Below, one piece after another: positions 52,410 to 64,000 of a DNA stretch of 64,000 bases. The notes below the pieces were generated by a model, which was not told where the DNA came from, searched no databases, and was given only the letters and a program-made list of their open reading frames with translations. This DNA is from Loxodes magnus. Its lineage: Eukaryota > Ciliophora > Karyorelictea > Loxodida > Loxodidae. The stretch spans positions 186,001 through 250,000 of the forward strand of contig CAMPDV010000061.1 of assembly GCA_946699065.1 (NCBI GenBank), given 5' to 3'. A program made the translations under genes and the position numbers. Position 1 is the first letter of the stretch. Every line of letters starts with the position of its first letter.

Positions 52410-53812
52410 AAGTTTCTCTTGGAAGATATTCATTACTTTTTTTTCGAATCTTTTAAAGATGTCTTTATTTATCTATTTTTTTTTCATTATTTTTTTTTCA
52501 GAAGTATAAAATTTTTTTTCTATCTCTATTTGACTTTTTAATTTATTTAAAATTTATATATTTATCAAGTTATTTTTATTTATATCTAGTTATAATGGCT
52601 TTATACTTTTAATTTAAGTTCTTTGAATTCAGTTTTACTTGTTCTTTAGTTCGATTACTTATTTTTTTTTTTTTTTTTTTTATCGTTATTTAATTCTTTT
52701 TATTATTCTTCAAATTTTTTCGAAAAATTTTTTATTTTTACATTTTCTTGCATCTCTTGATTTTATGTGAATTTTGATTAGCACATTTAATTTTCTTTTT
52801 AATTTCTTTTTATTCTTTTTACCTATCTTCTAAATTCTCCATTTTTATTTCATTGATTAAAGTTTCTTTACGTTTATCCAGTTTGCTATACTTTCATTTC
52901 TTATTTGACAAGGCATTTTTTCGTATTATACTTTTTTCTATTTATTTTTTTTTTTTTTATTTAATAATTTTACATCTGATTACAGAATACGACTGATTTC
53001 AAAAAACTTTCAGGTATTAATTGGTCTACAATTTGTCACTTTTTGCAACGTTTTTGTATTCTCTAATTTCCTATAATTACTTTTCTAGGTTTAGGAAGAA
53101 AGTCAATATTTTATTTTTGTTTTAATCTATTTATACTTATTTATGTTTTTTTTTTAAGATTGTCTTAAATTTTAACTTATGGAGGTTATTAAGATTAAGA
53201 AGATTATTATTTATTAAAGAAGACGTGATGGATTAAGATTTAGAGGTTTTTTTTTTTTTTTTTATCATTGGATCCTACAAAAACCCTGCTTGAGACCTTC
53301 TGCCATTTTTTTTTAGAGTTCTTCTAATATTTGTTCCTTATTAGGTCTTTCAATTTATGCCTTCTTTCAGTATTTTCTTCAGCAGCAATTCTTCTAGCAT
53401 ATGTAGCAACGTATCTTTCTACGATAGGAATATATCTTATTTGTCTCTTATTATTATTATTCAGTTTCGATTTTCATTGGAATACTTGATTATAGTTGTT
53501 ATTATTCTTATCAATTTATTCCAATTTAATTTCTATTTACGATTCGTATTTATCGATTATTTCTTCCCGTGATGGAAATTGATGATCTAGTGATTAAATC
53601 AATTCTTCGTACATTTTTTCTAGTTTTTCTATCCTTTATCTTTGTTATTTTAATTCTAATTATATATTATCAATTCGTTGTTACGCAGATTATGCAAAAG
53701 CTTCCTTAGATTCTATTTCTTAATATTATTGATGCTCTTATTCATTTATGTTAGATTATTATTCTTATTTTCTTACGAAAGAGCCAAGAGAGGATTATTT
53801 CTTAGGTGCCAT
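52365..53812 (-). CDS. Lys/Gln-rich coiled-coil coding region with frame breaks, running into the satellite
   Basis: I do not recognise this protein. ATG 53812 starts MAPKKQSSLGSFVRKQEQQ, followed by a coiled coil (LELKQQRQRIEKLEKMYEEL) and DHQFPSREEIIDKYESQIEI. Further down, coding texture persists but changes frame several times: RPNKEQILEELQKKMAEGLK (with a TGA at 53265-53267 in that frame), FLNLE and KQLQEIREYKNVAKSDKLQ, SKLDKRKETLINEIKMENLE, and finally KKVMNIFQEKLTG. The last frame enters the terminal satellite unit and meets TGA at 52365-52367. Frame changes coincide with long A tracts (17, 14 and 20 A on this strand) or with possible tiny introns. It may be one gene with lysine tracts and introns, two genes, or a decaying gene whose 3' end is satellite. 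Confidence 0.5.
52662..52681. repeat. T20 homopolymer
   Basis: Twenty T on the plus strand (A20 in the sense of the coiled-coil region). Similar runs are T14 at 52945-52958 and T17 at 53247-53263. Within a coding frame they would encode polylysine and are slippage-prone. Confidence 0.85.
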
Positions 53813-56800
53813 TATATATATTCATAATATTGATAAAAAACGTAAAATATTTTTTTTATTCAATACTTACCATTTCTTTATAGATTTAGAATGTTTAAGT
53901 TTAATATTTTTCTTATTTTCTATTTAAAAAATAAACTAAGTGCTTAGTAAATAAAATCTTTAGTTTCTTACATCTAAAATAAGCATTTTTAATAAATTAA
54001 ACGATGGTTTTCTTAAAAATGAGCAATTAGTTAATTTAATTTCTAAATAAATTTGAAAGGAAACAACTATCTTTTATTGTAATAAATTCATTAAATGTTT
54101 TAGTTTATAAATAAAAGCAATGATTCTATTTTTGAAAAATAGGAATTATTAATAATCTTTCTTCTAACTGAGATAAGTGTAAAGTTAAAGTTTAATTTTG
54201 TTTTAATTTAAACTAAAATTAATGTCAAATTAAAATATTAGGAATGATTAAATGAAATTTTAAGACTTTGTTTTTCCTTATTAGCCTAAACTTCTTTTAA
54301 TAATTTCTATTTAAATCAAAACATTAAAATTAGAGATTTTGATTGAAATTTATAGCTTTCAAATTTAATTTATTTAAAGTAAATACTAACTTACAAGAAT
54401 TTTTTCTCTTAAATGTAGAAATAAAATGAAAACATTATTCACTTTAATTAATTTCTTTTAAAATAAAATAGATTTTATAATTTTACTTTAATGGCTAATA
54501 GTTTCTCTAGCTTAAATTTCTATTACTTTTAGATAGTCAGATATATTATACATCTTTTAAAAGGAAAAATCTTTATGATTTTAAATCTTATTTAAATAAT
54601 ATGAAGATATATCTTTGCTATTTTTCTCATCAATAGTTTTAAAGATTTTTAAAATTGTCTGCTTAGCTGTTTAACTAATTCTTCTTAATTTAATAAAGAA
54701 TTTAAATTTAAAATAGAAAAGTCGTCTTAAACAAAAATAAAATAGAAGATGTTTTAATTTTTATCTTTTTGCTTTTTTGTATTTCCAAAGCAAATTCTTA
54801 ATTTTTCCTAAGTAAAGACTCTGATTTGTCTACATATAATTTATGGAGAGAAATATTTAAAAAAATAATTAAAATAATAGTGAAAATATATTTAGGGACA
54901 AGTTTATGAGGATTAATGAATGCAATAATTTGAATCTCCTCATTATTTATAAAAGCATTTTTATCAATTTTATTATTATCTTTGTGAGATAAATATAAAC
55001 AAAAAGAAAATATTAAATAGACAAACTCTAAAAATATTTAAAGGATTTCTTTACTATCTTGAAAAATTATTTGAGCAATTATGTTGAAATTAATAAACTT
55101 TTGGCTAAGATTCTTTAAATTTTAATATTTTTCAAAACTTTTATTTGTGATTTAAAAAATGAATAGATTCAGAATAAATCTTAAACTTAACTTTTCTACA
55201 ATTTATATTATTTAAAATAATGAAAACAAATAAATATAATTTGGATAACCTAAAATTAAATTAAAATTAGATTAGCCTCAATTTTATAAACCACAATTGA
55301 AAATAGCTGTATAAAATAACTATTAATATATAGCTAATTTTTCTAAAATAATTCATCAAATTTTAGTTAAAATTTACCGGATTTGAAATTCTATAAAATT
55401 TAACTTTTCTATTTTACATCATATGCAATTTAAATCTTGGTAACCAAAATAAATACTTTGTTATTAAAATAAAATGTAAAAGTGAGAAATTTTACTATTA
55501 CTATTAAATTAGATACTCTAAAAGATTATTTTAATACCTTTTATAGATAATTTTATTATTATATACTGCAAATTAATATATTCACTAACCTTTCCTTTTT
55601 ATGGGATATATTCTCCTTTTTTTTATAATATTAGTAAAATATATATAATAAAGCCTTAAGAAAATAAAAATATTTTTCTATAAATAAGGAAATTAAGAAA
55701 AAAGCCTAATAAAATATAAAAATATGGAAATATAACATACTAAAGCATAGTCAATTAAGAGTTAGATAAATAAAAGGTTTAAGATTACAATAGAATAATT
55801 TCAAATTAAAATAAAGAAATTCATCAAAAGATTACTTTTTTTAATTATTTTTATTTGATTATAAATGTAAAAAGAAATCAAAAACTTTTTAATTTATTTA
55901 GATTTTTGAGTCTATTGAAGTTATTTTAGAAGGAAATATAACATTTTCATAATAAAAAAATTTATTTAAAAAACATTAAAGAGTTCATTTATTTTTATGA
56001 GTGGTTTCTATCCATGCAAGCACTTTAAAAATATTTTTTCTTACTTATTAAAAAATAACAATATTTTATGAATCGAAAACTAAGAAATCATGTTACATAA
56101 TTAGAGAATGAAGTATATAAAATAATCTATTTATTGTATAAATGTAAAATGGGAATTATAATAAAAATTAAAGTTAATTTATTCTAAATAACTTAAATCA
56201 AATAAAAATAAATCTCAAAAATAAGATAATTTAATCTAATAAAAATAAAATATAAAGTTTTATTATTAATACAAAAAGAACCAAAACTTATGTTTGAAGT
56301 ATCGCTATCTAGAAATTCTTTTAAAGGTATTATATGTAAAACATAAAAAGGAAAACTTAATAAATAAAAAATAATCATTAGATTATTCTCTTTTTAGTTC
56401 GATTTTAGAAGTATAAATTATAGAAATTTTAAAAATTAAAGTCGTAACTAAGATTAATAAATAAGTCTTTATAAAAAATTTAAGAATCAGAATTAAACTA
56501 GATATTGCAAATTAGAAAAATTAGATATATAATAAAGAAGATAGAAAGTAGGATAACTTTATTTCGCAATTAAAACAATTTAAGTTAAATTTTATTTTAT
56601 ATTCGCTTTATAGCTAATAGAAAAAATAAATTAAGTGATTGGCAAAAATACAATTTTAGTTTTAGATGGTAAGCTCTTTAGACAAAACATTATTAAATTA
56701 AGAAAAATAAAATTAAAAATTGCTTTAAGATAGAAAATTATTAAGATCATAGCTTGAGAAAATATTTTTTAACAATCAAAATTTTCTAATTTGAGGAAAT

Positions 56801-59800
56801 GTTAATGAGATAAATTTAAGAGTCCCAATTAAATTAAATTAAATAGCTGGAAAATAGAAAGAAGTTCTTTATATTGTTGAAGACTTTAAACTATTATTTG
56901 ATATTTATCTTTTTAATTAAACTTAGCTTCAATTTTTTTAATTAAATGAATTTAACTTTAAAAGAAACACTTGTTTATTACAGAATCAAACTCTTTTTGT
57001 ATTAGTCTTAGTATATCTTCATGAAATTATTGGTAAAATAAAATTAAAGATCTTTTATCTAGTTAATATGAAAAGCTAATAAAGGTTATTAGTTTTGCGA
57101 ATTATTAAATATAATATTTCTAATTAATAAGCATTCTAATAACTTATTAATCATTAGCTTAAAATTAATATCCATTAGCAAAAACATTTGGTTACTATTT
57201 CCTTTTCTTTAATTTAACTAAGATAATTTTTGGTAAATTTCTCGCTAACTTTCTCAAAAAGTAATAAATTAATTTATCCATTAATAACTTCAAAATCTGA
57301 CTTCTGAAGAAAATTTTTATCTGCATTAATTTTTTATTTTCTTTTAACTTTTTAACTCAAAAAATTAAAGCATCTTACAATTAGAACTAGATATCGGTGA
57401 TTTAGATATTCTTTATAAAATAATAAAGTTGTATATCAAATCCCTAATTTTTTATTTATTTAATAGACCAAAACTAAGCAAAATATAATTAAAAGAATAA
57501 GCCAAATCTTATAATTAATAGTAGATATTATTTAAACTTGATGATCTCTATAAAAGCTTATTATATAAAATATTTATTCCTATCTTAGCTTTTATATATG
57601 TTTAATATAATTTCTCACTATTATTAAAATAATTAATTAAACTAATCTGACAATTAAAAAATAATCAAAAATTTAATTAAATTTAAAGCGCTTGCTCATT
57701 AGTTCAGTCTTTTTAACGCAGATAAGGAATTAAATATTTTCTTTTCTAACTATATATTAAAACTAAAATGAAGAATGAAAATTTAAGCTTTTAAATCTAG
57801 TAGAAAAATATTGTCTTATGCCAAGGAAATTAATTTATATATAAGAGACTTTTAAAACTTTAAAACTTTTTTGAAATAAATCTAATAGCAAGTTATTATA
57901 TATTTTTAAATAACTACATATCTTAATAATTATAATTTAAGTGAGTTTATTATTATAAATTAATTATAATTAAAAAAATAAATAATTTATATAAATAAAA
58001 TTTTTATTTTCTCATTATCCTAATTTATTTACATGATATAATAAATCTAATTAGCTAAATGATTTAATAACTTTATTTATCTTTAAAATTATAAGATAGA
58101 TGATGAATTTTCTATAATTATCTATTTATTACCTAGAAAGAAAAATTCTATTTTATATATTTAAATCAATTCTTAATTTTAAGAGTTTAACCTTTTTTAC
58201 ATTTTTTAGTTGCTTTTGGTTCCTAATTAAAAAATTAATAAAATTTCAGCCTTTTTTTTAGATGACTAGTAATTCTGTGATATGTTTTCAATTATTAAAT
58301 AAAATTTGAGTTACATTAGAGATTCATATCACTATTTTATTTTAAACTATATAAAAATAAAAATTTTCATAATATATAAATTTTAAAGTTTTGATTTAGT
58401 TACTTTTTTAAAAAGCTATTACTTCATTCATCAAAATAATAAGCAATAGATTTAGAATAATACTTGTATAAAATAAGTTTGGATTCGTTAATTTTAAAAT
58501 TTAAATTTATATCTCTTTGTTTTGAATATCTACTATAAACTTCTAATATAATAAAAAAATAGAATAAATTTAGGAAAAGTCTTACCATGTTTTGAATATT
58601 GTCAAAATAAATTAGGCAGCAACTTACTTGAATCTTTTAAAATTATAAAAAGGAGAAAATTAGAGGAGTCAAACTTGAAATAAAATTATCGTAAATTTAA
58701 GAATTGAAAAAAGCTTCAAAGGCCATTTTTACATGAATTCTCATATAAAAATTGCTTTGATTTATATATCTCGCTAATTTTTTTGTCAATTACCTTCAAT
58801 AGCTTCTAAAATGGAACTGACACAAAGTAGAGATTTTAAAAAAAATAAAGATAAGAGATTTTATTCTTTTTTGAAATCTCCCATTGTATTCAAATGATTC
58901 TAAGAAAAAATTTTAAAATGAATCTTATTCACAAATTTTGATTTTAATTAGTTATTTCATTCAAATAAGGAAATTACGTAAAGAGATTAAATTTCAATTT
59001 TTTAAATAAAAATCATTCGAAAATAAAGGAAATGCTTTGATTGATTAGATCAAATTTAATTAGAAAGTATCAAATATAATCCCACCAATCATATGACAAT
59101 AATATCTTAATTTATTTTTTTTAATCCTTAGAAGATTTTGCATTAGCTAATAAATAATTAGGACAAAATTTCATTTTACTAAAAATAAAACTCTATTTAT
59201 ATCTTATAAATGATCTTTAAGTGACTGAGATTAAAAATATAAAAATTGATTTATAAAATAATAATGAAAATAAACAAGCGAGTATCATTACAAAAAAAAT
59301 TAATAAAAGTTGAAACTAAAAAATAAAATAAAACTTATTAGCCATAATTTAATTTTTCTAAAATTATAAAATAAATAAAAATAGCACCTTTGAAATTATG
59401 AATACAAAATAAAAAATTTTAATAGGCATATCTGCGTCGTGAATTGAATTTTAATTAAAATATAAGAAAAAGTAATTATCAAAGTAAAAGCAACACTTAC
59501 CTCACTATAATTTATTTTAAACTTTTTCTTTGAAAGAAAAATTTAAACATCTTTAGACACTAATCTTTCTGGTTAAAATTTAAATTTCTTAAATTAAATA
59601 TGTTAAAAGTTTTAGTAAAATTTAAAAAGGTAAATTTCTTCTTGCCTATGAGATAGATGAAAATAATTTTAATATTAATTTATTCGAATTAACAAATAAA
59701 CATTTCCTTCATTTCATTTTCACTTTCGAATAACCAAATTATATAGCATTCCGATATCTATTCAACCACTTAGATTAAGATTTTTTAATATTTTAATTTT

Positions 59801-60016
59801 TATATCTTTTCATTTGATATAAACAATAAAATATTAAATAAATTAATATATTCATCGCTAAAAAATAAAATATTTTTCGATTTTTATTTAAATTTTATTA
59901 CTTGAAATCAACAATCAATAAAATGATTTAAATCATTATTTTTTATTGGCATTATTTTACAAAGCTACATAATTTTTGACTAAGCTTATTTTTATTTATT
60001 TCTATTGATTTATTTT

Positions 60017-60042
60017 AATAAATAAATAAATAAATAAATAAT
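60017..60042. repeat. (AATA)n microsatellite
   Basis: About six tandem AATA units. Confidence 0.85.
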
Positions 60043-60256
60043 TAGGTAAATATATTAATGGATATTAAAAAAATTATTTAAAATTTTTTTATTTTAGATT
60101 TGATTTTATAATTAATTACAAAGATATCCTACTGTATTTATTCGATAATTTAACATTTTAAAATAATTTATCGTTCTCTTCTGAAAAGATTTTGAGTTGA
60201 TTGAGCTTTTATCTACTAAGTTTTTTTTTAAGTTTAATTAGTTTTTCAATGAATAG

Positions 60257-60310
60257 ATAAATAAATAAATAAATAAATAATTAAATATATAAATAAATAA
60301 ATAAATAAAT
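60257..60310. repeat. interrupted (AAAT)n microsatellite
   Basis: Two runs of AAAT/ATAA units broken by TTAAATATAT in the middle. It is the same motif as the run 215 bases upstream. Confidence 0.85.
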
Positions 60311-62002
60311 TCTATTTATTTTCCTTCTTCTTTGTTATAAATTTATTTTTTTAATTATGAAATTATCAATTATAAGTTAAGAATTTTAATATTTAAAATA
60401 TTTTATTTAATTTCACAATTTAATTTATTAGATAGTTAAAAATTGAGGTTTTCTTTTGAAAAATTTATTTATGATTTCACAAATTATTATTAATTTTTGA
60501 ATTACTAGATATAATTTTAATTAACTAAGATATTTTTTTGTATAATATTTTAATTTATCTATTACAATATTCTTTTGTTTTAATGTATATTTATGAATTT
60601 TATTTCTTTTTATTTTAAGAAGTTTAATAATAACTTTGCATAAATATAATATGCAGACATTAATTTTCTAAAATATAGATGATTTTTTATTTTCTATGAC
60701 ACAAGTTTCAAATAAATAAATCTAAATTATTTTCTTTATTTTTTATATTCCATCAGATACTTTAAGCATCTAAATTGAAGTATTAATTTTTTAGGTTTTG
60801 CACAAAAGAGATTTAGTAAAAGAGATTTAATTTTTAGGAAAATACTCTTTATGAAAATTAATTTTATTATGCTAGTTCATATAACTTCTTTAAGGTTTTT
60901 TGTTTAGAATAAATTCACCTGAAGCTTTATTTACGAATATTAAAGCTATGATATTTTGAACTTTGATAAAATGCTAATCCTAAATTTTTATTAAGCTTTT
61001 CGTCTTATTTCATTAAAGTTAGTTGTAAGATATATATTTGATTTTTCATTTATTTTTAGAAGATAGGATTATCAGATTAAATTAAAAAACTAAACTTTAA
61101 TTTTCGAAAAATTAGAAATTTAAATCTAGTTCTCTACATGAACTTCAAAACTTAAATTAAATTAAGATGCTTAAAGTTTATTTACATTATAAAGTATATA
61201 AGCAACACAGCATCATAAGTTATTAACTTTATTCATAATTTATTATTAAATTCTCTTATAATTTATTACTTTTTTCTATTTCCTTAATTATTAAAAGGAG
61301 ATAAAAATCAATAATAATCAATAATTTTCCCGGTTATTAGCTGGTTACTTATAGTCCAAAATTTAGCTAATGATAGATATTTACATTAAAATATGCTATA
61401 TTTTCTTTAGAATTTTTCTCTTAATCCTCATTATTATTTTTTCTCCCTGTCTTCCCCCTCACTAAAATATTAATTTATTAGCTAAAATTTATTTTAATTT
61501 AGATGCTATTCTTTTTTTATCCTTCAAGTCATTTAAGTTAAAATTAAATTTAATGAAGCTTCTAGATTATTATTTTTAATCTTAGCCCAATTTTATAAAT
61601 TAATATTGCTTAATCCTTAATAATTTTTATTTAATGGGAGGATTTATTAGTTAAGGGATCTTATGCTTAAATTTTTTTAATCTATTTTATTTTACAATTT
61701 CTGAAACTTAAAATGCACTCTAAATCCTATTTTATTTCCAAATGTTTCAGTCAGATTGCTTGGATTTAGTGATTGAAATAATTTGAAAGCTATAATGAAA
61801 CTTTCTCTTTTTAAAATAATTCAAAGTAGGAGCTAATTATTATTTCTTTAAGGTAAAGAAATCAAATGCCTCACTTTATGGCTAAATTTTTTTTATGCTT
61901 ATTTTTTCTTCTTTTTGCGATAAAAATATTCTTCAAGCTTTCTAAACCTCTTTATTCATAATTATCTATTTTAGCATTGTTTATAGAAAAAAAATTAGCT
62001 AT

Positions 62003-62155
62003 ATGAAATACGTAGACAAATAAACTAAAATTGAAAGCTACCATCAAGAAGGACAAAGCATAACAGATTTAATATGCTGATAAACCTCACAAAAGTTATT
62101 TAAAAGAATATTATTTATTTTCTTAGTTTTGGTTTAGCTTAATCCATAAATATGA
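62003..62155 (+). CDS. small membrane ORF, candidate
   Basis: I do not recognise this gene. ATG 62003 opens MKYVDKQTKIESYHQEGQSI, a hydrophilic start with one TGA as Trp, followed by a hydrophobic segment (LFKRILFIFLVLV) that could span a membrane. The frame reaches TGA at 62153-62155 (50 aa). The same frame stays open beyond if that TGA is Trp, with more hydrophobic segments, so a longer membrane protein is possible. It is 330 bases upstream of the channel gene, in the same orientation but in a different frame. Confidence 0.35.
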
Positions 62156-62483
62156 AAAAAAATCTTCTTAAATTTTAGTTTGTATACAGCAAATGAATTA
62201 GTAAACAAATAAAGAAGAAATAATTTAAGGATATAAAATTTAATTTGATGATTTAAATAAATAATTTTCGATAGCCATTACACTATTCTCTTCATAATTT
62301 TATGCATCTGTAACTTTTTCTATTTCTATAAAATTTCTTTATCGAAAGTACTTTAAATAAATGAAAAAAGGAAACTTTATTTTCAACATTTTTTATTTTA
62401 ATTTCAAATTTAAGAAAAAAAATTATTTTAGAATTTTAACGAATTTAAATTGAGGGTAAATTGAAATTTTATAATTACGGGCC

Positions 62484-64000
62484 ATGAAAGTCAATCCCGA
62501 AAGTCATAACACAAAAAATTAAGAAGAACTGGACTTAGTTATTGATAACATGGAAGATTTTACACGACGAGGCAATTTGAAAGTGGCAGATTACTATGTT
62601 TAACATAACTCAGTTTACAAAGATTACGTTGAAGGAGTAAGGTTCCCTATCTGAGCTACCACTAGTAAAGACTTAAACAAGTTCGGATTAGGTCTTGAGC
62701 TTTACTTCGATTGGGTGAAATGGCTAATTTTAACTTTTGTAGTGTTAAGTCTGATTGATATAGGAAAGCTAGCGATAAACCGATATGGTGAAAATTACGA
62801 GAAAGAGGAAGCAGGTCTTTTCGAACGTTTTACACTTGGTAATCTTGATACTGGAGAAAAAGAAATTGAGTTTTGGGTTTTTGACGAAAAGAGCAGGGAT
62901 ATTAGCATCGAAAAAAAGTAGGAATATTTATATTAATATTAAAAGAGTAAAGGGAAAAGTTAAAGTGATATACTGCTATTATTTGACGACGACGATGATC
63001 AGGAGTAGTATGAGAGAGATATTTTAGATAGAACTGAAAAAAGGAATATGCAAATCGCATTAATTGACTTCTTTTAGTGCTTGATATTTTTATGTTTCAT
63101 CGTATTCTATTGATACAAGACAAATAAAATCATTTCCTAGTACCAAAAAAGCGCTCTAACTGCTTCTAAATATTCTATCTAAATAGGAGGTCTTCCTTAA
63201 GACGAAATATCTGAAAACGATGTCAAAGACTTCTTTGAATAAAAATATGGAACAGTTCATGAAATAGTATTTGGCAGAGTTTAAAAAAGCCTTCTAGATA
63301 AATATACCTAGTTAGCAAATCTAGAGATATAAATATCTTCAGAACAAATAAAAATTGATGAAAACGTAAAAGACAACAAAATAGTAGCTTGGTTAAAGAA
63401 TATTCTAGTATAAATGAGAATAATCCCTAAAATAAAGAATATTTCAGAATTGAAAGAAGATTTGAAAGACCTTAAGGAAAAAATTCAAAAAGAAAAAGAA
63501 ACTCTCAATGAAGATACTCGTAAAATAAAATTATGCAAGACTTTTATAATTTTTGAAGACTTAAAATCTAAAGAAAAATGCCTGGATGACTATAAAAATA
63601 CTTTCTGATTTACTTGGTTTTAATCCGGTAAATTAAGATACAAAGGAAAATATCCACTTAGTATTGAAGAGGCCAAAGATCCATCAGTTATATAATGGGA
63701 AAATTTAGAAGTTCCATACTGAAAGGGAAAAATATTTTCGTTTATTGTCACCCTTGTATCTATGGCAATAATTGGAATTTCACTAGCTGTGATTTATGGA
63801 ATAAACTAAGGTAGAAATGAAAAACTTCCATCACAGACATAGTGTATAAAATATTTTAGTACTGTGAATAAGAAGATTAAAAAAATTACAGTTGATACAG
63901 ATTTTGACCCAAAAAAGTTTACTGTGGAAGAGGCAGAGCGAACATATAAAAGCAACACTGATACAATTGGATACTATTGCTGGTGTTCTTAATAAGACAT
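62484..64000 (+). CDS. OSCA/TMEM63/CSC1-like channel, 5' part
   Basis: This is a probable mechanosensitive or calcium-permeable cation channel of the OSCA/TMEM63 (calcium-dependent channel 7TM) family. It starts at ATG 62484 and is cut by the window end after 505 codons. Order of parts: a short cytosolic N-terminus, then GLGLELYFDWVKWLILTFVV with the first membrane helix (about 72-97), an acidic loop, and a second helix DFFQCLIFLCFIVFYWY (about 195-211). A cytosolic RRM-like domain begins YSIQIGGLPQDEISENDVKD, contains a Lys/Glu coiled coil, and ends with TFIIFEDLKS. The family signature follows, DPSVIQWENLEVP near 399-411, and a third helix IFSFIVTLVSMAIIGISLAV. Four in-frame TGAs (residues 57, 210, 375 and 413) fall where Trp is reasonable, and some 15 TAA/TAG are Gln. 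No introns are needed. The pore helices lie beyond the window. Confidence 0.8.

Larger units (their letters stand above)
53813..62002. other. AT-rich region, no confident gene
   Basis: Eight kilobases of AT-rich DNA. The only segment with some coding texture is 58733-58897 (plus, 54 codons to TGA 58895, containing SKMELTQSRDFKKNKDKRFY), which I leave as a weak candidate. The minus frame at 56193-56378 is low-complexity. Two AAAT microsatellites lie at 60017-60042 and 60257-60310. No RNA gene is seen. Confidence 0.45.

Noticed and set aside
53357-53572. A 71-codon plus-strand Ser/Ile/Phe-rich frame.
   Set aside because: It is antisense to the minus-strand coiled-coil region, which has much better codon texture.
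62785-63027. An 80-codon plus-strand frame inside the channel gene.
   Set aside because: It is the wrong frame of the OSCA/TMEM63-like gene, which is continuous in the frame of ATG 62484.

Overview
This window looks like nuclear DNA of a ciliate that uses the karyorelict / Condylostoma-type genetic code: TAA and TAG read as Gln, and TGA reads as Trp except near the ends of genes, where it stops. The evidence is internal. The two genes with recognisable families (a DDD-type glycosyltransferase at 1.7-3.2 kb on the minus strand and an OSCA/TMEM63/CSC1-like channel at 62.5-64 kb on the plus strand) stay in one correct frame only if TAA, TAG and TGA are all decoded, and several TGAs sit at Trp-like positions. 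A karyorelict such as Loxodes is my best guess; the species cannot be named from sequence alone. Because such a code has no real stops in frame, a long open frame is weak evidence, and the confidence values below reflect that.

Layout. 96-175: tRNA-Leu(CAG), minus; an identical copy lies at 15162-15241, plus. 758-1039: small ORF. 1684-3147: glycosyltransferase, minus. 3786-5090: ORF with two 20-22 nt introns. 5145-8181: the centrepiece, a RING finger - coiled coil - ubiquitin-like gene. 8.2-29.4 kb: mostly AT-rich DNA with a few uncharacterised ORFs (10267, 16926, 20838, 23818, 24694) and a GC-rich, hairpin-rich block at 14601-14940. 29439-52409: a 23 kb satellite of about 132 nearly identical 174-bp units. 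52365-53812: minus-strand coiled-coil coding region that runs into the last satellite unit. 53.8-62.0 kb: AT-rich, no confident gene. 62003-62155: small membrane ORF. 62484-64000: 5' part of the channel gene.

The main discovery is the 3' part of the RING/Ubl gene. After one 913-nt exon that ends exactly at the end of the ubiquitin-like domain, bases 6058-8176 can be parsed as 88 consecutive tiny GT-AG introns (mostly 17-25 nt) separated by 87 exons, 82 of which are exactly 3 nt long. Joining the exons gives a sensible 93-residue Glu/Gln/Lys-rich tail ending at TGA. This is an array of single-codon exons. I know of no described gene with this architecture.
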